Shown in pieces: positions 35,360-43,058 of a stretch of DNA of 64,000 bases. Source of the stretch: Kribbella jiaozuonensis (lineage in GTDB: Bacteria > Actinomycetota > Actinomycetes > Propionibacteriales > Kribbellaceae); contig NZ_SZPZ01000002.1 of assembly GCF_005233875.1 (NCBI RefSeq), positions 434,001 to 498,000 on the forward strand. The letters are read 5' to 3'. Numbering within the stretch: the first letter of the stretch is position 1; each line of letters starts with the position of its first letter. The position numbers and the translations under genes are program-made. The notes under the pieces are model-generated. The model was not told the origin of the DNA. It saw only the letters and a program-made list of their open reading frames with translations, and ran no database searches.

Positions 35360-37149
35360 CCAACCCGCGCCGGACCCAACGGCCGCATGTGCCGGCGGCG
35401 TTCGGTCGGGTGGTGGTGGGCGTCGGAGTGGGAGTTGTCGAGGCGGGTGAGGTGGCGGCCGGCGCCGCTGACCGGGCAGGTCCAGGTGCCGTCCATCTCG
35501 ACCAGGCGGATGCCGGGGAGCTCGAGCCAGCGCAGGATCAGCTCGATCTCCTCCGGTGACGCCGCCGCCACCGGGCCGATGCCGGGCAGCACCGTCTCGG
35601 CCGACGCCCTGAGCATCTCCAGATGCGGCCGCGGGTCCGTGCCGCGCGGCGTGAAACCGGCCGCTGCGAGCCGGCCGCGCCGGATCACGTGCAGTTCCCA
35701 GCCGCCGTCCTCGGTCCGCCGGGCCGCGCAGATCTCGGCGCATCCGGTGACCGACGCCATCCGCTGCATCCGCGCCGAGCTCCGCACGAACGCGCTCAAC
35801 CGATCCCGATGTACGGCGGCATCCTCGAACCGCTCGTCCGCCGACAACAGATCGATCCGCCGGTCCAGTGCCTCGACCACCGGCGTCGGATCCACGGTCA
35901 GCGCCGTCCGTAGCCCGGCCACGAACTCGCCGTACGAATCCATCGAGATCCGCCCGTCGCACGGCGCGACACACCGGCCCATCTCGGCCAGCACACACGG
36001 CGACAACGAAGGGTGCTTCGACATCCGCGCGGTGCACTGCCGGATCGGGAACGCCTCGTGCAGCGCGGCCATCGCCCGCTCGGCCGTCTTCCGCGAGCTG
36101 AACGGCCCGAGGTACCCGGCGTCGTCGTCGCGCACCTGTTTGACCAGCGACAGGCGTGGAAACGGCTCGACCGTGACCTTCAGCCAATGCTGCCGCTCGG
36201 GGAACTTCGACCGCCGGTTGTACCGCGGCTTGTGCTCCGCGATCAGCCGCAGCTCGCGTACCTCGGCCTCCAGCGGAGTACCGCACTCGATCCCGCGGAC
36301 GCCGGTCGCGATACCGACCATCTCGCCGATCCGGTTACGCGTCTCGGAGGCGGTGAAGTACGACCGGACGCGGGTGCGCAGGTCCTTGGACTTCCCGACG
36401 TACAGCACCTCGCCGCGGTCGTCGGTGAACAGGTACACACCCGGTGCGTGCGGCAACGTTTCGGCCAGGTGGCGCTTGGCCCGGACGGCCGGCGCGACCC
36501 GGGACGAGTACGTCTGCAGGTCCTCCAACGTTTGCACGCCCAACGACCCGACCCGCTCGAACAGCCCGTGCAGTACGTCGACGGTCGCCCGCGCGTCGGA
36601 CAGCGCCCGGTGGTTCGGCGTCGTCATGGTGCGGAAGAGTTTCGCCAATGTCCCGAGCTTGCAGTTCGGCGCCTCGTCCGGGGTGATCACGCGCCGCGCC
36701 AGCAGCGCGGTGTCGACGACGGCGAAGTCGGGCCAGTCGTACCCGTGCACGAGGCTCTCGTGTTTCAGGAAGCCCATGTCGAACGGCGCGTTGTGCGCGA
36801 CCATCACGCACCCGTGCGCGAACTCCAGGAACGCGGGCAGCACCGACTCGATCCGCGGTGACGTGGCAACCATCGAGTTCGTGATGCCGGTGAGTACGGC
36901 GATGAACGGCGGGATCGTCTCCGATGGGTTGACCAACGTCTGGAACTCGCCGACGACCTCACCGGCCCGCACCTTCACCGCGCCGATCTCGGTGATGCCG
37001 CCCTCGCCGGGCGGATTCCCCGTCGTCTCGAGGTCGACCACGCAGAACGTGATGTCGCGCAGCGGAGTACCCAGGTCGTCGAAACTGTGCTGCACACCGC
37101 GGATCGGCATCGTCGAATCCGTGGCCTGCGCATGCCCTGGGCTGGTCAT
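35356..37149 (-). CDS. DEDDh exonuclease / GIY-YIG (UvrC-like) nuclease
   Basis: The 597-aa protein starts at ATG 37149. The N-terminal DnaQ-like exonuclease has DLETTG (Asp, Glu), HNAPFDMGFL, and ALSDARATVDVLHGL. The UvrC-like half has a GIY-YIG domain (GVYLFTDDRGEVLYVGKSKDLRTRV, split: GVYLFTDDRGEVL and YVGKSKDLR) and a helical region, but no UvrBC or RNase H-like C-terminus. This architecture matches M. tuberculosis Rv2191. A consensus PafBC-type promoter ends 8 nt before the ATG, which fixes the start and predicts DNA-damage induction of a leaderless mRNA. It overlaps the SnoaL gene convergently by 4 nt. Confidence 0.92.
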   Translation of the reverse strand: MTSPGHAQATDSTMPIRGVQHSFDDLGTPLRDITFCVVDLETTGNPPGEGGITEIGAVKVRAGEVVGEFQTLVNPSETIPPFIAVLTGITNSMVATSPRIESVLPAFLEFAHGCVMVAHNAPFDMGFLKHESLVHGYDWPDFAVVDTALLARRVITPDEAPNCKLGTLAKLFRTMTTPNHRALSDARATVDVLHGLFERVGSLGVQTLEDLQTYSSRVAPAVRAKRHLAETLPHAPGVYLFTDDRGEVLYVGKSKDLRTRVRSYFTASETRNRIGEMVGIATGVRGIECGTPLEAEVRELRLIAEHKPRYNRRSKFPERQHWLKVTVEPFPRLSLVKQVRDDDAGYLGPFSSRKTAERAMAALHEAFPIRQCTARMSKHPSLSPCVLAEMGRCVAPCDGRISMDSYGEFVAGLRTALTVDPTPVVEALDRRIDLLSADERFEDAAVHRDRLSAFVRSSARMQRMASVTGCAEICAARRTEDGGWELHVIRRGRLAAAGFTPRGTDPRPHLEMLRASAETVLPGIGPVAAASPEEIELILRWLELPGIRLVEMDGTWTCPVSGAGRHLTRLDNSHSDAHHHPTERRRHMRPLGPARVG

Positions 37150-37156
37150 GGTCACG

Positions 37157-37179
37157 ACGCTAAGAGCCGCCACCGACAA
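37157..37179 (-). promoter_or_regulatory. PafBC/RecA-NDp promoter of the nuclease gene
   Basis: On the minus strand TTGTCGGTG (37179-37171), N8, TAGCGT (37162-37157). This is a full match to TTGTCRGTG-N8-TANNNT, the LexA-independent DNA-damage promoter described in mycobacteria. The start codon is 8 nt downstream. Confidence 0.85.
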
Positions 37180-37329
37180 TTCCGCAGGTGACACGCCTGC
37201 GAGTCGACTAGGCTCTCTGTATGCGTACACAGGCGATCACTGCGAATCAGGGCCACACGCCCGTTCGCTGTGGTCTGCGTCACTGGAGCATCAGCTGCCA
37301 GGTAGTCGTTCCAGCCGGACTGCGGACCG

Positions 37330-38637
37330 GTGACTGAGGCCGGCACCGCCGCGAGCTCCGCCGCTACGACTTTGCCTGAACCGGTCCGGCAACGCGTCCT
37401 GACCCTCGCCGCACATGCCCTCGGCCAGCTCCCCGCAACCGACATCCCGGCCCCGCTGCGCCGGTTCGCCAGCTTCGCGCCGGCGAAACGGGCCAAGCTG
37501 TCCGCCTCGGTGCTCGGTCCGATCCTCGAGACCGACGACCACTTCCGCAAACTGACGGCCTTCGAGGTACGGCGGGAGCACCCGGAGCTCGGCGACGCCG
37601 TGGCCGATGGCGTACCGATCCCGGCGGCCGACCCGGTCGAGGTCGCCGCCCTCGCGTACCTGCTGCGACCCGACGACTGGGAGCAACACATCGCAGCGGC
37701 CGCCCAGGTCCCGGTGGAGAACCCGCGCGCCGACGAGGAAGCCGTCCACCGGCTCGCCGACCAGCTGGATCAGGCCCGCACCGAGACCCGTCAGGTCCGC
37801 GAACGCCTTCGTGAACAGGTCAACGAGCTCAAGGCCGAGAACGTCACGCTTCGCCGCAAGCTGAACGACGCGCGGCAGAAGATCACCGGTCTGCAGACCG
37901 ATCTCGAGCAACGCACCAAGGAGGCCGAGACCGCCGACGAACGCGTCGACGCCGCCCGCGCCGACGTTGAGCGGGACCTGCGCAAGCTGCGGACCCGGAT
38001 CACTGAGCTGGAAGCGATCGAGCACGCGGCCCGCCGTACTGCGGGACAGGAGCGGGAGCTCGCGTCGACACGCACCCGCCTACTGCTCGACACGTTGCTG
38101 GAGGCAGCGAGTGGATTGCGTCGTGAGCTGGCCCTGCCACCCGGGGGAGAGTTCCGCCCAGCGGACACAGTGGCCGGTTCAGAGCCCGAGGCGGCTCCGG
38201 TCGGACGTACTGCGCCTGAGGACGACCCGGCGCTGTTCGATGAACTGTTGGCGTTGCCGCAGGTGCATCTGATCATCGACGGCTACAACGTGACGAAGAC
38301 CGCATGGCCGAACTCGCCACTGCATTCGCAACGTCAGCGACTCGTCACTGCGCTTGGTGCGCTGGTCGCACAACGTCGTGTCGAGATCACCGTGGTCTTC
38401 GACGGCGCCGAACTCTCGGGCCCTGTGCAACTGAATCCACCACGCGGTGTGCGGGTGCGGTTCAGTCCGGCCGGTGTGATCGCCGATGACGTGATCCGGC
38501 AACTGGTCCGGGCCGAGCCGCCGGGCCGCCCGGTCGTTGTCGTCTCCACCGACCGCGAAGTTGCCGACAGCATCATCAAACTCGGCGCCCGCGCACTCTC
38601 CGCGAGCAGTCTGATTTCACGCATCGCACGCACCTGA
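37330..38637 (+). CDS. NYN-domain (PIN-like) RNase-type protein with coiled coil
   Basis: The 435-aa protein starts at GTG 37330 (VTEAGTAASSAATTLPEP). An N-terminal helical domain (about 1-120) has PLRRFASFAPAKRAKL. A long coiled coil follows (about 135-240, with RQVRERLREQVNELKAENVT-type heptads). A C-terminal NYN/PIN-like nuclease domain (about 310-435) has HLIIDGYNVTKTAWP, VVFDGAEL, DDVIRQLV and VVVSTDREV, with metal-binding aspartates conserved. It probably cleaves or processes RNA (YacP-like). It lies divergent from the nuclease gene with about 180 bp between, and upstream of the CxxC miniprotein. Confidence 0.88.
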   Translation: MTEAGTAASSAATTLPEPVRQRVLTLAAHALGQLPATDIPAPLRRFASFAPAKRAKLSASVLGPILETDDHFRKLTAFEVRREHPELGDAVADGVPIPAADPVEVAALAYLLRPDDWEQHIAAAAQVPVENPRADEEAVHRLADQLDQARTETRQVRERLREQVNELKAENVTLRRKLNDARQKITGLQTDLEQRTKEAETADERVDAARADVERDLRKLRTRITELEAIEHAARRTAGQERELASTRTRLLLDTLLEAASGLRRELALPPGGEFRPADTVAGSEPEAAPVGRTAPEDDPALFDELLALPQVHLIIDGYNVTKTAWPNSPLHSQRQRLVTALGALVAQRRVEITVVFDGAELSGPVQLNPPRGVRVRFSPAGVIADDVIRQLVRAEPPGRPVVVVSTDREVADSIIKLGARALSASSLISRIART

Positions 38638-38646
38638 CGACGAAAA

Positions 38647-38669
38647 CTGTCGGCGGGGTTCTCTAGCGT
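38647..38669 (+). promoter_or_regulatory. PafBC/RecA-NDp-like promoter of CxxC miniprotein
   Basis: CTGTCGGCG (38647-38655), N8, TAGCGT (38664-38669). This differs from TTGTCRGTG at two positions but keeps the exact N8 spacing and TANNNT. The predicted start site is about 38676, leaving a leader of about 40 nt to GTG 38719. Confidence 0.65.
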
Positions 38670-38718
38670 CCTTCTCAGCCGGATGCAAGTCCGGGTGCTT
38701 CCCCACTTGGAGGATGTT

Positions 38719-38976
38719 GTGCTGATCGACTGCGACGCCTGTGTGATGAAGGGTCCGGGCTGCCAGGACTGCGTGGTGACGGTGGTGCTCGGGTTCGCTG
38801 CGGAGCGCTCCGGAAGTCTTCGCATCGACGACGACGAGATGGCCGCGCTGGACGCACTGGCCGATTCCGGTCTGGTGCCACCGTTACGCCTAGTACACGC
38901 CGTCAGCAGTGTCGAGCTCGATGCTGCTGCTCAAACCCCTTCCGATGAAGGCGAAACGATCGTTGGGTCGGGATGA
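38719..38976 (+). CDS. Conserved small CxxC protein
   Basis: The 85-aa protein starts at GTG 38719, chosen because GGAGG lies 5 nt upstream; an ATG at 38683 is in frame but has no ribosome site. Sequence: VLIDCDACVMKGPGCQDCVV, with CDAC and CQDC pairs that could bind zinc or form disulfides, followed by ERSGSLRIDDDEMAALDALADSGLVPPLRLVHA. I recognise it as a small conserved actinobacterial protein without assigned function. It lies between the NYN gene and the C40 peptidase, and carries the DNA-damage promoter motif at 38647-38669. Confidence 0.8.
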   Translation: MLIDCDACVMKGPGCQDCVVTVVLGFAAERSGSLRIDDDEMAALDALADSGLVPPLRLVHAVSSVELDAAAQTPSDEGETIVGSG

Positions 38977-39012
38977 TCCTTCGTTAATTTTGGATCAAAC
39001 CCGAGGGGCGAA

Positions 39013-39042
39013 TTGCACTGGTCACGAAACGGTCACTACTGT
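39013..39042 (+). promoter_or_regulatory. Promoter with repeated GTCAC boxes, C40 peptidase gene
   Basis: TTGCAC (39013-39018), 18 nt, TACTGT (39037-39042). GTCAC at 39021-39025 and 39032-39036 are spaced by 6 nt, and GTTAC follows at 39041-39045; this resembles an MtrA-type GTAAC-N6-GTAAC box. The MtrA reading is a low-confidence inference. Confidence 0.5.
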
Positions 39043-39049
39043 TACGTCT

Positions 39050-39137
39050 CGTTGCCTCAGGGTGTCGGCCGCTCCGGCCGACCGGGCAGCGGTAAGCCGA
39101 GGGAGTGATCCGGCGGATCCGCGGACATCATGTCCGC
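39050..39137 (+). promoter_or_regulatory. Structured 5' UTR of C40 peptidase gene
   Basis: CGTTGCC (39050-39056) pairs with GGCAGCG (39085-39091), enclosing the stem TCGGCCG (39065-39071) / CGGCCGA (39075-39081). A second hairpin is GCGGACAT (39121-39128) / ATGTCCGC (39130-39137). The predicted RNA starts about 39049. The ydaO (c-di-AMP) core was looked for and not found, so the class is unknown. Confidence 0.45.
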
Positions 39138-39190
39138 GCCGAGCCTGGTCAACGGGGACGGCGCGAGCAGAGGAAGGGACCGACCGGGCT

Positions 39191-40246
39191 GTGTCCATCG
39201 GACGCATCAACCGCACCAAGGGAATCGCCCTCGCCGCCATCACCAGCACCGCTGTCGCTGCGGGCGTGATCCTGATCCAGGGAGCGGCCAGCGCCGACCC
39301 CGCGCCCACCCTGGACGAGGCGAAGAAGCAGGTCGCCGAGCTCCAGCACCAGGCCGAGGTGTCCGGTGAGTCGGCCAACGACCTCCGTGGGCAGATCAGC
39401 GCCTCCGCCGCGCGCGTGAAGGCCTTGCAGGCCGCGATCGCCAAGCAGCAGGGCCAGGTCGACGGTGTGAAGCGGCAGATCGGATCCCTCGCGGTCGCCG
39501 GGTACCAGACCTCTGGCATCTCCACCACGGCGCAGCTGCTGCTCTCGACCAACCCGGACCAGTTCCTCAGCCAGGCGTCCACCGCCCAGGCCTTCGCCGG
39601 CCAGCAGAACTCCGCGCTGCGTCGCTACCAGGTCGCGCAGGGCAAGCTCACCGACCTGCAGGCCAGCGAGCAGACCGAGCTGTCCGCGTTGCAGTCCGTG
39701 CAGGCGAAGCAGGACGCGTTCAAGAAGCAGCTGCAGACCAACCTCGACAACGCCGAGAAGGTGCTCGACAAGCTCAGCGCCGCCGACCGTAAGCGGATCG
39801 AGGAAGAGAACGCCAAGGCGGCGGAGAAGGCGCGCAGCGAGCGCCCGACCCGCAGTGGCGACCGGGAGAGCACGGACCTGCCGAACGTGCCGGCCAGCGG
39901 CCGTGCGGCGATCGCGGTCAACGCCGCTCTTTCCCAGCTCGGCGACCCGTACGTGTGGGGTGCCGACGGCCCGAGCTCCTACGACTGCTCCGGCCTGATG
40001 ATGTACGCGTGGGGCAAGGCCGGCGTCTCGCTGTCGCACTCCTCGAAGGCGCAGACCGGCGAGGGCCGCCACGTCAGCAAGTCCGACCTGATGCCGGGCG
40101 ACCTGATCTTCTACTACTCCCCGGTCAGCCACGTCGCGATGTACCTCGGCAACGGCCGGATCGTGCACGCACCGCGTCCGGGTAAGAGCGTCGAGATCGC
40201 CCCGATGGACGAGATGCCGTACAACTCCGCGGTGCGCCCGGGCTGA
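39191..40246 (+). CDS. NlpC/P60 (C40) peptidoglycan endopeptidase
   Basis: The 351-aa secreted protein starts at GTG 39191 (VSIGRINRTKGIALAAITST) with a signal peptide ending near AASADPAP. Coiled-coil helices occupy residues about 35-215, as in RipA/RipD-like proteins that dock to FtsEX. The C40 domain has YDCSGLMMYAW (catalytic Cys), SHVAMYLGNGRIVHAP (catalytic His) and DLMPGDLIFYY. It should cleave gamma-D-Glu to diaminopimelate bonds in peptidoglycan. It matches the position of Rv2190c beside the exonuclease gene. A hairpin terminator follows. Confidence 0.94.
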   Translation: MSIGRINRTKGIALAAITSTAVAAGVILIQGAASADPAPTLDEAKKQVAELQHQAEVSGESANDLRGQISASAARVKALQAAIAKQQGQVDGVKRQIGSLAVAGYQTSGISTTAQLLLSTNPDQFLSQASTAQAFAGQQNSALRRYQVAQGKLTDLQASEQTELSALQSVQAKQDAFKKQLQTNLDNAEKVLDKLSAADRKRIEEENAKAAEKARSERPTRSGDRESTDLPNVPASGRAAIAVNAALSQLGDPYVWGADGPSSYDCSGLMMYAWGKAGVSLSHSSKAQTGEGRHVSKSDLMPGDLIFYYSPVSHVAMYLGNGRIVHAPRPGKSVEIAPMDEMPYNSAVRPG

Positions 40247-40269
40247 CCTGCGCCCTTGACATACTCTGC

Positions 40270-40295
40270 GGCTCCGGGGATCCCTCCCCGGAGCC
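40270..40295 (+). terminator. Terminator after C40 peptidase gene
   Basis: GGCTCCGGGGA (40270-40280) and TCCCCGGAGCC (40285-40295) form a perfect stem, followed by an AT-rich stretch. Confidence 0.8.
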
Positions 40296-40330
40296 GATTC
40301 ATTTGATGACGTAATGTCGGAGGAGGCCGG

Positions 40331-41821
40331 GTGTCCCGCCTGACTGGGGCAGGTGAGCAGCAGCGAAGGGCCGAGGTGATCGACGATCAGGGCGATACGG
40401 TGCCGCTGCCAGTGATCCCGTCAGCCGGTGACCCACGGGAGCCGAGTGACCACCGCCAGCAGCCGCTCGCCCGGGCCAGCGACGAGAGCCGGCCGCCGTT
40501 CACGCCGATCCTGAAGAAGGTCGCTCTCGGTGTCGCCGTCTGCCTCGTCGCCGGAGCCGGGTACGCCGGTCTCCGCCAGGTCGCCAACGCACCCGCCGAC
40601 CCCAACGGTTCGCCGGCGCACTCGCATCCGGCCACCTCGGCGACGCCGGACCAGGCCGAGTCGGGCGTACAGCGTGCTGTCGCAGGCGAGGCCGTCCTGC
40701 AGAAGATGACCGACGCGGTCGAGAACGACAACCGCACCGAGTTCCTCGACACCATCGACCCGAAGGCCCCGGACTTCCGCGGCAGCGCCCGGACGATCTT
40801 CTCGAACCTGACCACCCTCCCGATCAGCACGTTCCAGTTGCGCTACGTGAGCGACGATCCCGGCGCGCTGACGCCGGACCGGCAGACCCAGCTCGGCGGC
40901 ACCCAGTCCTGGCTGGCCCAGGTCGAGGTCTCCTGGCAACTCTCCGGGTACGACGTGAAGCCGGCCCGCGAGACTCTTCCGGTGACGTTCGTCACCCGCG
41001 ACGGGACGACGTACGCCGCATCGTTCTCGGAGCGGTTCGCGGCCGGGCAGCGACGGCCGGTCTGGGCGCTCGGCCAGGTCGAGGTGGCCAAGGGCAAGCA
41101 CAGCCTCGTGGTCAGCCTCGACTCGGAGGCGGAAGCGAAGAGCTACGTATCGGTCGCCGACAAGGCGGTCGACTCGGTGAGCAAGGTCTGGGGCAAGAAC
41201 TGGCGGCAGAAGGTGATCATCTACCTGCCCGCCAAACAGTCCCAGATGGAAGGCATCCTCGGCGCCCAGCCGAACACGTACACCCAGATCGCCGCGGTCA
41301 CGTTCGCCGAGCTCGACTCGCCCGCTGTCGGCGCGCCGGTGCGGATCGTGGCGAACCCGAAGCTGTTCGAGGAGCTCGGCAAGCAGGGACGCCGGATCGT
41401 GCTGACACACGAGACCACTCACGTCGCGTCGACCGCGACTGCTTCGCCGGTGCCGTTGTGGCTGGCGGAAGGGTTCGCGGACTACGTGGCGTTCACCGCC
41501 GTACCTGTGCAGGACGAGTCGGCGGCGAAGGAGCTGTTCAAGGCGGTCCGGGCCGGGAAGGTGCCGACCACCTTGCCGACGCCCGAGGCGTTCGCGGCGT
41601 CGGCGACCGAGCTGCCGCAGGCCTACGAGTCGGCGTGGCTCGCGTGCCGGCTGATCGCCGAGCGTGAAGGACAGGCCAAGCTGGTCAAGTTCTACCGGGC
41701 CGTGCACGCGTCGAAGAGCTCGACCGGTCTCGCGGACGCGTTCAAGTCGGTGCTGGGGATGACCGAGGCAGAGTTCGTCGCCGAGTGGCAGAAGTACCTC
41801 GAGAGGCTTGCTGGTGCCTGA
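40331..41821 (+). CDS. Membrane-anchored gluzincin metallopeptidase-like protein
   Basis: The 496-aa protein starts at GTG 40331. A cytoplasmic region of about 60 aa precedes one helix (VALGVAVCLVAGAGYAGL) and a long extracellular part. A zinc peptidase MA-type motif is present: H360-E361-TT-H364 (HETTHV) and E380 in PLWLAEGFADY, the third ligand. It is probably an exported aminopeptidase- or protease-like enzyme at the cell surface; the substrate is unknown. It is followed by a second metalloprotease gene (8-nt overlap) and pimB, so the three genes form a unit. Confidence 0.8.
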   Translation: MSRLTGAGEQQRRAEVIDDQGDTVPLPVIPSAGDPREPSDHRQQPLARASDESRPPFTPILKKVALGVAVCLVAGAGYAGLRQVANAPADPNGSPAHSHPATSATPDQAESGVQRAVAGEAVLQKMTDAVENDNRTEFLDTIDPKAPDFRGSARTIFSNLTTLPISTFQLRYVSDDPGALTPDRQTQLGGTQSWLAQVEVSWQLSGYDVKPARETLPVTFVTRDGTTYAASFSERFAAGQRRPVWALGQVEVAKGKHSLVVSLDSEAEAKSYVSVADKAVDSVSKVWGKNWRQKVIIYLPAKQSQMEGILGAQPNTYTQIAAVTFAELDSPAVGAPVRIVANPKLFEELGKQGRRIVLTHETTHVASTATASPVPLWLAEGFADYVAFTAVPVQDESAAKELFKAVRAGKVPTTLPTPEAFAASATELPQAYESAWLACRLIAEREGQAKLVKFYRAVHASKSSTGLADAFKSVLGMTEAEFVAEWQKYLERLAGA

Positions 41822-43058
41822 ACCGGCCGGCCGGTCGGCTCCCTGGATCGCTTGCGGCGTACTCGCCGTCGCGCTGGTCTTCACCATCGCCGTCACCACC
41901 CCGTGGCACCTGATCGATCTGCCGAAACCCGATGCCGCGCTGGACTTCACGACGGCCGAGATCGCCCGCCAGAACGCGTTCCGGCACGAGATCCTGCCGT
42001 GGTCGACGGCGTCCTGGATCATCTCGATCGTCGTTCCGCTCGTCATCGGCTTCAGCCCGCTCGGCCGACGGCTGTACGACGCCGTGCACGTCCGGCTGTG
42101 GTTCATCGCCGTACCGCTGACGGTCGCGGGCGTCGTCCTGATCACGAGTCTGCTCACCGTCCCGACCGACGTGTTCGCGGAGCGGGTCAGTCTCAAGTAC
42201 GGGCTGTCGGTGGAGAACTGGCGGTTGTGGGTGTGGGACCGCGGCGTCAACTGGGCCATCACGTCACTCGGGCTCGCGGTGGTCGCCGTTGTCCTGATCG
42301 CGTTCGCGAAGATCTGGCGGCAGGGCTGGTGGTTGCCTGGGGCAATCGCCGCGGCGTTGCTCGTGCTCGGTGTCTCGTTCGCGTACCCGGTGCTGATCGA
42401 GCCGCGGTTCAACCACTTCACGTCGATGCCGGCCGGTGCCCAGCGCAACGAGTTCCTCGACCTGGCCAAGCAGGACGGCGTACCGGTGAAGGACGTCCTG
42501 GTCGCGGACGCGTCGAAGCGGACAACCGCCTTGAACGCGTATGTGTCCGGCTTCGGCTCGACCCGTCGGCTGGTCGTCTACGACACGCTGCTCAAGGACA
42601 CCTCGCCGGCGCAGGTCCGGCTCGTGGTCGCGCACGAGCTCGGTCACGCGGCCGAGGACGACGTACTGCACGGGACGCTGATCGGCGTGCTCGGCACGGC
42701 GTTCGGCATCACGCTGCTGTACCTGTTGCTGGGGACGCGGATGGCCGATCCGCGCCGGGTCGCGTTCCTCGTCGCGCTGATCGCCGCCGGTACGACGCTG
42801 GCGAGTCCGGTGCAGAATCTGGTCAGCCGGAAGATCGAGGCCCGCGCGGACTACCACTCGCTCCGGCTGACGAACGATCCGCAGAACTTCGTCGCGATGC
42901 AGCACGACCTGGCCGTGCAGAACATCTCCGGTCTCGACCCGAGCCGCTGGCGGTACTGGATGTTCGCCGACCACCCGACCCCGCCGGAGCGGATCGCGAT
43001 GGGACGCGCCTGGGGCACCGAGAACAGTGACCCGGTCCCGCCGCTGGTCAAGCGATGA
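41814..43058 (+). CDS. M48 (Ste24/HtpX-like) membrane metalloprotease
   Basis: The 414-aa protein starts at GTG 41814; AGAGG at 41802-41806 precedes it and the frame upstream has no ATG. It has about 7 membrane helices and the catalytic HELGHAAEDD motif, with the third ligand in the KIEARADYHSLRLTND segment. It is close to CAAX prenyl-protease type 1 relatives, which degrade or process membrane proteins. It overlaps the upstream metallopeptidase by 8 nt and pimB by 4 nt (ATGA). Confidence 0.93.
   Translation: MPEPAGRSAPWIACGVLAVALVFTIAVTTPWHLIDLPKPDAALDFTTAEIARQNAFRHEILPWSTASWIISIVVPLVIGFSPLGRRLYDAVHVRLWFIAVPLTVAGVVLITSLLTVPTDVFAERVSLKYGLSVENWRLWVWDRGVNWAITSLGLAVVAVVLIAFAKIWRQGWWLPGAIAAALLVLGVSFAYPVLIEPRFNHFTSMPAGAQRNEFLDLAKQDGVPVKDVLVADASKRTTALNAYVSGFGSTRRLVVYDTLLKDTSPAQVRLVVAHELGHAAEDDVLHGTLIGVLGTAFGITLLYLLLGTRMADPRRVAFLVALIAAGTTLASPVQNLVSRKIEARADYHSLRLTNDPQNFVAMQHDLAVQNISGLDPSRWRYWMFADHPTPPERIAMGRAWGTENSDPVPPLVKR

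Noticed and set aside
39050..39190. c-di-AMP (ydaO) riboswitch before the C40 peptidase
   Set aside because: The conserved GGGGTGAATC and GACAGCTAACC-type cores are not found; only general hairpins are seen.
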